A stretch of DNA of 64,000 nucleotides from Stieleria varia (GTDB taxonomy: Bacteria; Planctomycetota; Planctomycetia; Pirellulales; Pirellulaceae), in contig NZ_CP151726.1 in NCBI RefSeq assembly GCF_038443385.1, positions 5,146,001-5,210,000 of the forward strand. The letters are read 5' to 3'. The position numbers and the translations under genes were made by a program. The notes under the pieces are model-generated. The model was not told the DNA's origin and ran no database searches. It worked only from the letters and a program-made list of their open reading frames with translations. Of the stretch, positions 44,459 through 52,184 are shown in pieces (position 1 is the first letter of the stretch; every line of letters starts with the position of its first letter).

Positions 44459-46963
44459 TCATCTCTGAACTTCGCCACCGACGGACTCAGGCGTCCGTGC
44501 AATGCGTTTCACTGACTCTGGATTTCGTACTTCGTAGACCGATGCCATTCCACGTTCACCAAGTGGTGTCAAGCGAGCGCTGCGGGGCAGGACTCTCCGC
44601 AATGCCAGCACATTGACATCGTTGTCGATGATCAGCAGGCATCGATCATTTTGCGAAACAAACTCCGGCAATCTGGAGTCGCCGAAGTAAGGAAAGTTGA
44701 CGATGTTGCTGCGATTTAAATAGAACGGAACTTCAGAAAAATCATGGTCGACAGTTACGATCGGAGCGTTTTCTTGCGAGGCAAATGTTTCAGCAAACGG
44801 CGATGTTTCGCCCAGCAATGTCTGGGACCTGCTGTACGCCGGAACCATTTGGTGCATCACCATCACGGAGAACAAAAACGCGACACCGGCCGTGGAGCCC
44901 CACGCCAGCTTGGCTTGAAAGCGATCCCCCATCAACAACACCGAGATCACCAGCAGGGCCGTCCACACCATCGCCCAGGCGTAGATCGAAACGGACGATT
45001 CACCCACATACAGCATCACAAAGAACACAAAGCCGACGGCAGCCAGACAGGTGGTTGCCGTTGCCGAACGAGCCGACCAGAAACGGGCGAGCCAGAATTG
45101 GCCTTCCGTGGACCTGGACCGCAGTACCAAATCCAGGTAGTGGCCGATCATCAGCGCCAGCGCGGGAGCCGCGGGCAGCAGGTAGGCTGGCAGCTTTCCT
45201 CTCGATACTGAAAAGAAAGCAAAGCACCAGACGCTCCACAGCATCAGAAATCCAACGTACGAAGGCCGCAACCGGCGAACGTCCTCTGAATGTCCAAACA
45301 GAAACCGACTGTACGGAACCGTCAAAAAGGACCACGGATGACCGGCAATCAACAACACCGGAATGAAGTACCAAATGGGCTCAGCGTGAAACTGGCCGGT
45401 GAAGCGTTCGATGTTGTGACGCACGAAGAGTTCGTAGACGAAGTCTGGCGATTGCAGGGAAACCGCTACCAACCAAGGCGATATGACCGCCGTCACCACC
45501 GCAGCAAAGATGCTGTAGTCAGCCCAACGTGGTTTGGTGACCGACTGAGTCAGCCATGTGAATGCAAAGACGGGTGGCAACCAGAGCACGATTGCAACGG
45601 GACCCTTGGTCAAAATGGCGAGCCCGCAGAAGACACTCGATAGCACCCACCAACTCATCTTTAACTTCGTGCCGCGAATCGCTTCGTACGCAGAGCATAA
45701 CGACAGCATCATGAGCAAGGTCAGGACACCATCGAGCAGCAAATAGCGACTGTTGAACACAAAGCCGACCGAAAGCATGAGCACAACGCCGGCGATCAGA
45801 CCCACTCGTCGACCGAGAACTCGCGACCCAAAAAACATCGTTGCTGCGACCGTGGCAAGCGCAGCCATCGCCGGGACCAGTCGTGCCGAGTATTCGCTCG
45901 TGCCGAAGATGCTAAAACTCAACGCACACAGCCAGTAAACCAACGGCGGCTTGTCGTAGTAGGCTTCAAAGTTCAATTGCGGCAGCACCCAGTTCCCCGT
46001 CGCGATCATCTCGCGAGAAACCTCCGCGAAACGAGTCTCATCTCGATCGATCAATGGGTAGCCGAGGTTGGAAAAAATGAAGATCGCCGCGACGAGCAGC
46101 AAGCCGATTTGCAAGTATCCGCTGTTGGACGCGAGCCTCGATTGATTCGCCTGGAGCTCACTGGCATGCTGTGAAATCTCGACGGACACCGCTTCGGTCG
46201 CCACCGCGGGGAACTGAACCGCGTTCCACCAATAGCGAACCAGGCTCATCAGGACCTTGGGAATGTGCCTGATCGAAACCGTGCTAGTCCCCTGGGTGCG
46301 TGGGCGGTGCGAAACACCGACTTCGACCACGCTACGGCCTTGCTGCTTGGCTTGGACCAGCAGTTCCGAGTTCACCAAGAACCCATCGCCAGTGATCTCA
46401 AGGTCCTTGGCAACCTCACGATGAAACATCTTCAAGGCGCAGTCCACGTCACGTACTTCGGTACGCAGCAGGATGCGAACGAGCTGGTTGTAAACTTTGG
46501 AATAGAGACAGCGAAGCGCAGTGTCTTTGCGATCGATTCGATAGCCACAGACAACGTCGTACCGCTTGGAGAGCAGCACAAAACGATCCAGCTCGGTCAA
46601 ATCGAACTGACAATCCGCATCGGTAAAGACGACCAGATCCTTTGTTGCCGATGAAAAACCTGTACGAATGGCGGCACCGTATCCCTGATTGACTTCGTGA
46701 CGCACCAAGCGGACGCGTGGATTGTCGCCGGAGCACTCTGTCACCAGTTCATGCATGCCGTCCGTGCTGCCGTCATCGACAACGATGATTTCGTAATCGG
46801 CGCAGATCTCGCGGAGCGCCTCATCGGCTTCTGTGATCGCGCTGACAATACACTCGCGTTCGTTCCAGGCAGGCAGAATCAGGGAGATTGCAGCCTCGGA
46901 ATCGCCTGCAACGCATTGCTGAGACGACGCCTCGCGACAGGTGGTTTGTTCGGGCTGTTGCAT
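44459..46963 (-). CDS. GT2-GT39 fusion: polyprenyl-phosphate sugar synthase and membrane transferase
   Basis: About 834 residues from MQQPEQTTCREAS, with AGGGATGCAAGG upstream. Residues 25-260 are a family 2 transferase (ISLILPAWNERE, YEIIVVDDGSTDGM, LVVFTDADCQFDLTELDRF, VCGYRIDRKDT) of the dolichyl-phosphate-mannose-synthase type, which makes polyprenyl-phosphate sugar. From about 310 a GT39/ArnT-like membrane domain follows (YPLIDRDETRFAEVSREMIATGNWVLP, YYDKPPLVYW). Donor synthesis and transfer are thus on one chain. First gene of the four-gene minus-strand operon with the LptF/G permease, a second GT39 and the DUF1207 protein. Confidence 0.92.
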   Translation of the reverse strand: MQQPEQTTCREASSQQCVAGDSEAAISLILPAWNERECIVSAITEADEALREICADYEIIVVDDGSTDGMHELVTECSGDNPRVRLVRHEVNQGYGAAIRTGFSSATKDLVVFTDADCQFDLTELDRFVLLSKRYDVVCGYRIDRKDTALRCLYSKVYNQLVRILLRTEVRDVDCALKMFHREVAKDLEITGDGFLVNSELLVQAKQQGRSVVEVGVSHRPRTQGTSTVSIRHIPKVLMSLVRYWWNAVQFPAVATEAVSVEISQHASELQANQSRLASNSGYLQIGLLLVAAIFIFSNLGYPLIDRDETRFAEVSREMIATGNWVLPQLNFEAYYDKPPLVYWLCALSFSIFGTSEYSARLVPAMAALATVAATMFFGSRVLGRRVGLIAGVVLMLSVGFVFNSRYLLLDGVLTLLMMLSLCSAYEAIRGTKLKMSWWVLSSVFCGLAILTKGPVAIVLWLPPVFAFTWLTQSVTKPRWADYSIFAAVVTAVISPWLVAVSLQSPDFVYELFVRHNIERFTGQFHAEPIWYFIPVLLIAGHPWSFLTVPYSRFLFGHSEDVRRLRPSYVGFLMLWSVWCFAFFSVSRGKLPAYLLPAAPALALMIGHYLDLVLRSRSTEGQFWLARFWSARSATATTCLAAVGFVFFVMLYVGESSVSIYAWAMVWTALLVISVLLMGDRFQAKLAWGSTAGVAFLFSVMVMHQMVPAYSRSQTLLGETSPFAETFASQENAPIVTVDHDFSEVPFYLNRSNIVNFPYFGDSRLPEFVSQNDRCLLIIDNDVNVLALRRVLPRSARLTPLGERGMASVYEVRNPESVKRIARTPESVGGEVQR

Positions 46964-47084
46964 CCTTGCATCCCTGAAAAACGATTGATGTACTGGTTGA
47001 GAGAACGATAGCTTTGCCTGTGATCGCGTTGCAACATCAACTCCCAAACTTTTAGTAGTTCATCGTGCATCCGGGGACAGAGCT

Positions 47085-47430
47085 GGACCGCTCAAAGATT
47101 CGTGTTGACGCTGCTACTATTATTGTCTTTGTTTTTAATCCACCTGTCGCAATCAGAGTGAGCCTCAGGCGCTAGCCGTGGGCCGGCACCACAATCCGCC
47201 TCAGGCGCTAGCCGTGGGCCGGCACCACAATCCGCCTCAGGCCCACGGCTAGCGGGCCGTTGATTTAATCGAAATTGGGAACGCAAGGGTGAGCCGTGGG
47301 CCGTGGGCCGTAAGGCACCGGGCAATGCGGTAGGCCCGCCCGCTTACGCGTCGCGGCTCACTCAATCAACAGCCCGCTAGCGTCTGAGGCTCACTGGGGC
47401 CGCCAGCTTCGCCGCCAGTAGGGATAATCC
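47085..47430. repeat. Composite palindromic repeat cluster 3
   Basis: AT-rich flank (CTCAAAGATTCGTGTTGACG ... TTGTTTTTAATCCACC ... CAATCAGAGTGAGCC, 47088-47163) then two GTGAGCCTCAGGCGCTAGCC-type units, then the inverted copy of the 22345-22460 segment (47250-47395), and the terminal CACTGGGGCCGCCAGCTTCG CCGCCAGTAGGGA. It fills most of the 510-base gap between the glycosyltransferase and BlaI genes. No gene is seen. Confidence 0.82.
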
Positions 47431-47473
47431 TGGTTTTTTCGGGTCGGGCGATCGACTCCAATTCACCCGGCCC

Positions 47474-47860
47474 TCATGAAACCTCCAGGCTTTCTGCGGC
47501 CGACCGAACGGCTTTGATGTCCTCTGCTGAAACATGAGACGAATGCAGCAAGCTCAAAACCAACGATCGCGTGGACCCGCCAAACATCGTGTCGACAAAT
47601 GATTTCAGCATGCCGTCACGAACGCATTCCCGCGACACAGAGGCAACGTAGGTGTTCGCGCGTCCGATTTTCTCACCCCGGCATACGATTCCTTTGTCCT
47701 CCAGGATGCGGAGCGTCGTTAGCACGGTGGTATAGGCCAAGTCGCGATCGATGGCATCCACGACGTCGCCAACAGTCACCTGTCCTTGGCCCCAGACGAC
47801 ATCCATCACTTCGGCTTCGCATCTGGTCAGCTCAGCAGGGTTCTTTTTCATGTGCGGCAT
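47474..47860 (-). CDS. BlaI/MecI/CopY-family repressor (orphan)
   Basis: About 128 residues from MPHMKKNPAELTRCEAEVMD; GGAAGGAT lies about 9 bases before the ATG. The winged-helix core LTRCEAEVMDVVWGQGQVTVGDVVDAI, LAYTTVLTTLRILEDKGIV and the C-terminal dimer region match BlaI, which represses genes until cleaved by the BlaR1/MecR1 metalloprotease. No M56 peptidase gene is adjacent; on its 3' side is a repeat cluster and on its 5' side, divergent, an outer-membrane porin gene. Control of the porin is possible but unproven; no clear TACA-N-TGTA operator was found in the 234-base gap. Confidence 0.9.
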   Translation of the reverse strand: MPHMKKNPAELTRCEAEVMDVVWGQGQVTVGDVVDAIDRDLAYTTVLTTLRILEDKGIVCRGEKIGRANTYVASVSRECVRDGMLKSFVDTMFGGSTRSLVLSLLHSSHVSAEDIKAVRSAAESLEVS

Positions 47861-48094
47861 TCTGGACGATCCTTCCATCGCGGCCGTTGGCCACCCAGGA
47901 GCTTGGTTCAATTCCTCGATTCTAAGAATGCACCTGCTGCAAACACAAGATAGATCCGGATGCATCCCGGTTACAACGACTGGGACGCTAGCAATAGCCT
48001 CTCCTGCTGCTCAGCTACTGCAGAGCCGAATAATCCGTTTATACCGCTGTCGACGCCTATTTGTGTTGAAGCGATTTAACCTCGCGCTCGGGTA

Positions 48095-49519
48095 ATGATG
48101 ACGATGGGATGCAGTAAGAAGACCGCCGATGCTAGCAACCTTGTGAAGATCCTTCTTGGTATGGTCGTGCTATCGGTTGCGGGCGGCTTGTCGACAAGAT
48201 CGATCGCCCAGTCACCCCATCCCGATGTTGATGTGGCGTCAGAGCTCGCCGACTTGCAGAGTCAAATCGACGCGTTGCGCCATTCGGCTCAGGCCATTAG
48301 TTCTGAGGACGCGGCTGTTTTTGAATCGACGGAACCTGAGCACACCATAGTGATCTGCGAACCGCAGGAAACAAAGCCAAGCTTTCCCAATGTTCGTTTG
48401 ACCGGATTTTTTCAAGCCGACGCGGCATGGTTTGGCCAGGATGCAAACAACATCGCTACGGTGGGCGACGTTCAGGATGGTGCCGACTTTCGACGTGCCC
48501 GATTGGCTGCCGTTGGAAAAGCATGGGACAACGTCGGCTACCAACTGGAGATGGACTTTGCGTTTCCGGGACGCCCCAGTTTCATGGACGTCTGGCTCAG
48601 CCTGGATGATATTGTCGGAAACAATGATCTGAGAATTGGTCAGTTTCGGCAACCGATGGGAATGGAGGGTTTGACAAGCGTCAAAGAACTGACGTTTATC
48701 GAACGATCACTGCCTTTCGCATTTTTGCCGTTTCGCCAAATCGGTGCGATGCTGCACGGCAACAGTGACGACGAATTGATGACGTGGGCATTTTCCGGCT
48801 ATCGCTTTCCCACGGACACTTTTGGCGGCAACGTTGGGGACAACGGCGGTTACGGAATGAGCAGTCGCGTGACAGCGCTGTTGATGGACCGCGGCAACGG
48901 AGACGGCATACTGCATGTCGGAGGGGCGTATAGCTTCATTGATCCGGCAAACGACATGTTCCAGTATCGAAATCAACCTGAGATCTTTGTCTCCGAGACC
49001 GGCGGCGGAGTCCCGGCGGGTGTCCCGCCCACCGTGCCTGCCTTTGTCGACACGGGGCTGATCATGGCCAAAAACTCAAATCTGTTTGGTGCTGAGATCG
49101 CAATGGCCAAGGGCTCGTTTTATGCTCAGTCCGAAGCCCTTTATGCGGCGGTTGATCAGACAAATGGCCCGACAGTGTTTTTTCCAGGGGCCTATATGTA
49201 CGCAGGTTATTTCTTGACGGGTGAGCAGCGTCAGTACAACCGATCCGGCGCGGTCTTTTCTCGCGTGGACCCCAATTGCAATGTCGGAAAAGATGGCGGA
49301 ATCGGAGCTTGGGAAATTGCAACCCGATACTCATACTTGGACCTCAGCGACAAAAACATCCAAGGCGGCCGATTGAACAACCTGACGCTCGGTTTGAACT
49401 GGTACTTGAATCCGCACACCAAGTTTCAGTGGAATTACATCCACGCCATGCTGGACAGTCCAGGTAACATCGAGAGCAATGCCGACGTGTTCGCGCTGCG
49501 GGCACAAGTGGACTTTTAG
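48095..49519 (+). CDS. Phosphate-selective porin O/P-type outer-membrane protein
   Basis: 474 residues. An N-terminal signal peptide (ILLGMVVLSVAGGLSTRSIAQ), a short coiled-coil (ASELADLQSQIDALRHSAQA) probably for trimerisation, and a barrel from about residue 100: VRLTGFFQADAAWFG, DFRRARLAAVGKAWDNVGYQLEMDFA, LRIGQFRQPMGMEGLTSVKELTFIERSLP. These are the OprP/OprO family signatures. It ends in RAQVDF with a terminal phenylalanine for barrel assembly. The actual substrate is uncertain; no Pho regulon gene is near. Start choice between MMTMGC and MTMGC is arbitrary. Confidence 0.85.
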   Translation: MMTMGCSKKTADASNLVKILLGMVVLSVAGGLSTRSIAQSPHPDVDVASELADLQSQIDALRHSAQAISSEDAAVFESTEPEHTIVICEPQETKPSFPNVRLTGFFQADAAWFGQDANNIATVGDVQDGADFRRARLAAVGKAWDNVGYQLEMDFAFPGRPSFMDVWLSLDDIVGNNDLRIGQFRQPMGMEGLTSVKELTFIERSLPFAFLPFRQIGAMLHGNSDDELMTWAFSGYRFPTDTFGGNVGDNGGYGMSSRVTALLMDRGNGDGILHVGGAYSFIDPANDMFQYRNQPEIFVSETGGGVPAGVPPTVPAFVDTGLIMAKNSNLFGAEIAMAKGSFYAQSEALYAAVDQTNGPTVFFPGAYMYAGYFLTGEQRQYNRSGAVFSRVDPNCNVGKDGGIGAWEIATRYSYLDLSDKNIQGGRLNNLTLGLNWYLNPHTKFQWNYIHAMLDSPGNIESNADVFALRAQVDF

Positions 49520-49662
49520 AACCAACTGACGCTGGTGATTTGCCCGGTAAACGCCGCACCCTTGGCGAATGCTTGCTATCTCGCAAGAATGAAGAAACGC
49601 CCGGCGATGTGCGATCACACACAGTGGTTGCCAGAGGGGCGGAGGGAGCAGGCAGGATATCG

Positions 49663-51018
49663 ATGTGCAAGAAATCAAGACACCACGTTGTGATCGTCGG
49701 CGGCGGATTCGGCGGCCTGGAGGTCGCCAAGCGTTTGCGTAAGGTCGACGTGTCGGTGACTTTGGTGGATCGCCACAACTACCACCTGTTTCAGCCGTTG
49801 CTGTATCAAGTCGCAACCGGTGGACTTTCTCCGGCAAACATTGCGACTCCGTTGCGATCGATTTTGCGAAAGAATCGCAATTGCGAAGTCTTGATGGCCC
49901 ATGTCACGGATTTTGACGTGGAGGGCAAACGTCTGATTCTCTCCGACGGTGAACTTCGCTATGACACGCTCGTCGTCGCTGCGGGATCGACCCACAGCTA
50001 CTTCGGTCACGACGAATGGGCTCGCTACGCACCGGGACTGAAAACGATCGGGGACGCTGCAGATATTCGACGACGCATCTACACGGCGTTCGAGGCCGCT
50101 GAGCGAGAGACCGATGCCGAGTTGCGTAAAGCGTTCTTGACTTTCGTGGTAGTGGGCGGCGGCCCGACCGGCGTCGAGCTTGCCGGCGCGTTGTCTGAAA
50201 TCGCACGCCACACGCTCAAGAATGACTTTCGCCGCATCGACCCCACCGAAGCTCGTATCATGTTGGTGGAAGCGGAACAGCATATTCTGGCGCACTATCC
50301 CGACGATCTGTGCCGTCGTGCTGCAGACAAGGTGCGTTCACTGGGCATCGAAGTTCATACGAACACAAAAGTCACCAATGTCGACGACGAGCACGTGTAT
50401 CTACAGACCAATGAGGAGTCGGTCGTCGTTGCCACTCGGACCGTGCTGTGGGGAGCGGGCGTCCGGGCGAACCCATTGGGAAAAAAACTCGCCGTTGCAT
50501 GTGGAGTGCAAACCGATCGCGGCGGTCGTGTCCCGGTTGGCGAAACACTGCAAATCGATCGACACCCCGATGTTTTCGTCGTCGGTGACATGGCGATCTG
50601 TTTGAATTCAAACGGCAAACCGTTACCCGGCCTCGCATCCGTTGCCGTCCAACAAGGCGGATACGTTGCAAAGGCCATCGCCTCTCTCCAGCAGAACTCT
50701 TCGATCTCGGAACCGTTCGTCTACCGAGACAAAGGAACCATGGCAACGATCGGTCGCGCGGCTGCGGTGGCGCAAATCGGTGGTCGTCAATTTGTAGGAC
50801 TGTTCGCGTGGCTGCTATGGCTCTTCGTGCACTTGATGTTGATTGTGCAGTTCCAAAACCGCGTGTTGATTCTGATTCAATGGGCTTGGAATTATCTGAC
50901 ATTCAACCGCAGCAACCGAATCATCTTGGGCGAACAGCCCGTACTGGTTCCCGAAGTGCCATCAAGCACGACGGCCACAGACTCGGGTAAAATTGACGAT
51001 TCACCATCCGCCTCGTAA
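49663..51018 (+). CDS. Type II NADH dehydrogenase (Ndh-like)
   Basis: About 451 residues; the ATG at 49663 follows GCAGGATATCG, and the in-frame start at 49540 adds 41 residues without family similarity. Two nucleotide sites are visible: FAD site VVIVGGGFGGLEVAKRL at the N-terminus and NADH site FVVVGGGPTGVELAGALSE. Also NYHLFQPLLYQVATGGLSPA, TVLWGAGVRANPLGK and DVFVVGDMA. The C-terminal helix LLWLFVHLMLIVQFQNRVLILIQWAWNYLTF is the membrane anchor. The enzyme passes electrons from NADH to quinone without pumping protons. Neighbours are a porin and an ABC exporter. Confidence 0.9.
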   Translation: MCKKSRHHVVIVGGGFGGLEVAKRLRKVDVSVTLVDRHNYHLFQPLLYQVATGGLSPANIATPLRSILRKNRNCEVLMAHVTDFDVEGKRLILSDGELRYDTLVVAAGSTHSYFGHDEWARYAPGLKTIGDAADIRRRIYTAFEAAERETDAELRKAFLTFVVVGGGPTGVELAGALSEIARHTLKNDFRRIDPTEARIMLVEAEQHILAHYPDDLCRRAADKVRSLGIEVHTNTKVTNVDDEHVYLQTNEESVVVATRTVLWGAGVRANPLGKKLAVACGVQTDRGGRVPVGETLQIDRHPDVFVVGDMAICLNSNGKPLPGLASVAVQQGGYVAKAIASLQQNSSISEPFVYRDKGTMATIGRAAAVAQIGGRQFVGLFAWLLWLFVHLMLIVQFQNRVLILIQWAWNYLTFNRSNRIILGEQPVLVPEVPSSTTATDSGKIDDSPSAS

Positions 51019-51044
51019 TCAGGCAAGACTCAGCGTGATCGATC

Positions 51045-52184
51045 ATGGCAAAACCACTCATTCCCACTGCGTTGATCGTGACCGCTTTACTGGGGCTGAT
51101 CGCATACAGCAAATGGAATCCCCCGCCCCAGCGCGCCTCTGGTTTGGTGCAAGCAGACGAAATACGGCTTGGCTCGCGTGTTGGCGGTCGAGTCGCTCGC
51201 GTCCATGTTCAGGAGGGAGAGGAAGTCTCATCGGGCACGGTTCTGATTGAACTGGAACCTTACGATCTTCTGGAGAGAGAAAAGCAGTTGGAGTTGGAAC
51301 TCGCGGTCCGCCAAGCCGAATACGAGCGCTTTCAGGTGGGGTTTCGTGCGGAAGAGATCGCGCAGGCACAGGCAAAGCTGGCACAATTGCAGGCTCGCTT
51401 GGACCTGTTAAAGGCCGGCCCACGCGAGCAAGAGGTCAAAGCTGCCCAGGGACGCGTCGACGTAGCCCAAGCAGAGCGGAAGCTGGCGGAGGAAGGATTT
51501 CAACGCATGTCCAAGCTGGCAAAATCCAACGCAACTTCATTGCAGGAACTCGATAAAGCACGTGAAAGCTTGGAGGCTGCTAAAGCAGCGTTCTCCGTTC
51601 GCCAACAAGAACTGGAATTGCTGGAGGCTGGTACGCGTGAAGAAGAACTGCGAGAAGCCGCGGCTCGGGTGGAGGAAGCATCCCAGGCCGTCGCCTTGAT
51701 GCAGAACGGATATCGTCGCGAAGAAATCCAGCAGGCGAAAGCATCGCGTGACGCCGCCAAGGCCGCACTCGATGCAATCGGCAAACAGACGGCGGAACTC
51801 GTCATCAAAAGTCCCGCCAATGGAACGATTGAAGCATTGGACTTGCAGCCCGGCGACATGGTTCCACCCAATGCCCCTGTCGTGTCGTTACTCGATCGCA
51901 CGCAGTTTTGGATTCGTGCCTACGTTCCGCAAAACCAACCGAGGCTACAAATCGGTCAGTCCGTGCCCATCAGTATCGATGGCTATCCGGATGAAGTTTT
52001 TGTCGGCACGATCACATTCATTGCGCGTCACGCGGAATTCACGCCCAGCAATGTTCAGACACCCGAAGAACGGTCCAAACAAGTCTGCCGCATCAAGGTC
52101 GCCCTCAACGACGACGACGAGCAACGACTGCGACCAGGCATGATGGTCGACCTCTGGCTCGACCAACTTGGTGATGAAAAATGA
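51045..52184 (+). CDS. HlyD-family membrane-fusion protein (YbhG-like)
   Basis: 379 residues. One N-terminal membrane anchor (LIPTALIVTALLGLIAYS) is followed by a biotinyl-lipoyl half-motif (GLVQADEIRLGSRVGGRVARVHVQEGEEVSSG), a long alpha-hairpin coiled coil of about 150 residues with repeated AREEELREAAARVEEA-type heptads, the second lipoyl half (LVIKSPANGTIEALDLQPGDMV) and a beta-barrel domain. It ends 4 bases into the start of the ABC transporter gene (ATGA overlap), so they are translationally coupled and probably form a drug or lipid exporter. Confidence 0.92.
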   Translation: MAKPLIPTALIVTALLGLIAYSKWNPPPQRASGLVQADEIRLGSRVGGRVARVHVQEGEEVSSGTVLIELEPYDLLEREKQLELELAVRQAEYERFQVGFRAEEIAQAQAKLAQLQARLDLLKAGPREQEVKAAQGRVDVAQAERKLAEEGFQRMSKLAKSNATSLQELDKARESLEAAKAAFSVRQQELELLEAGTREEELREAAARVEEASQAVALMQNGYRREEIQQAKASRDAAKAALDAIGKQTAELVIKSPANGTIEALDLQPGDMVPPNAPVVSLLDRTQFWIRAYVPQNQPRLQIGQSVPISIDGYPDEVFVGTITFIARHAEFTPSNVQTPEERSKQVCRIKVALNDDDEQRLRPGMMVDLWLDQLGDEK

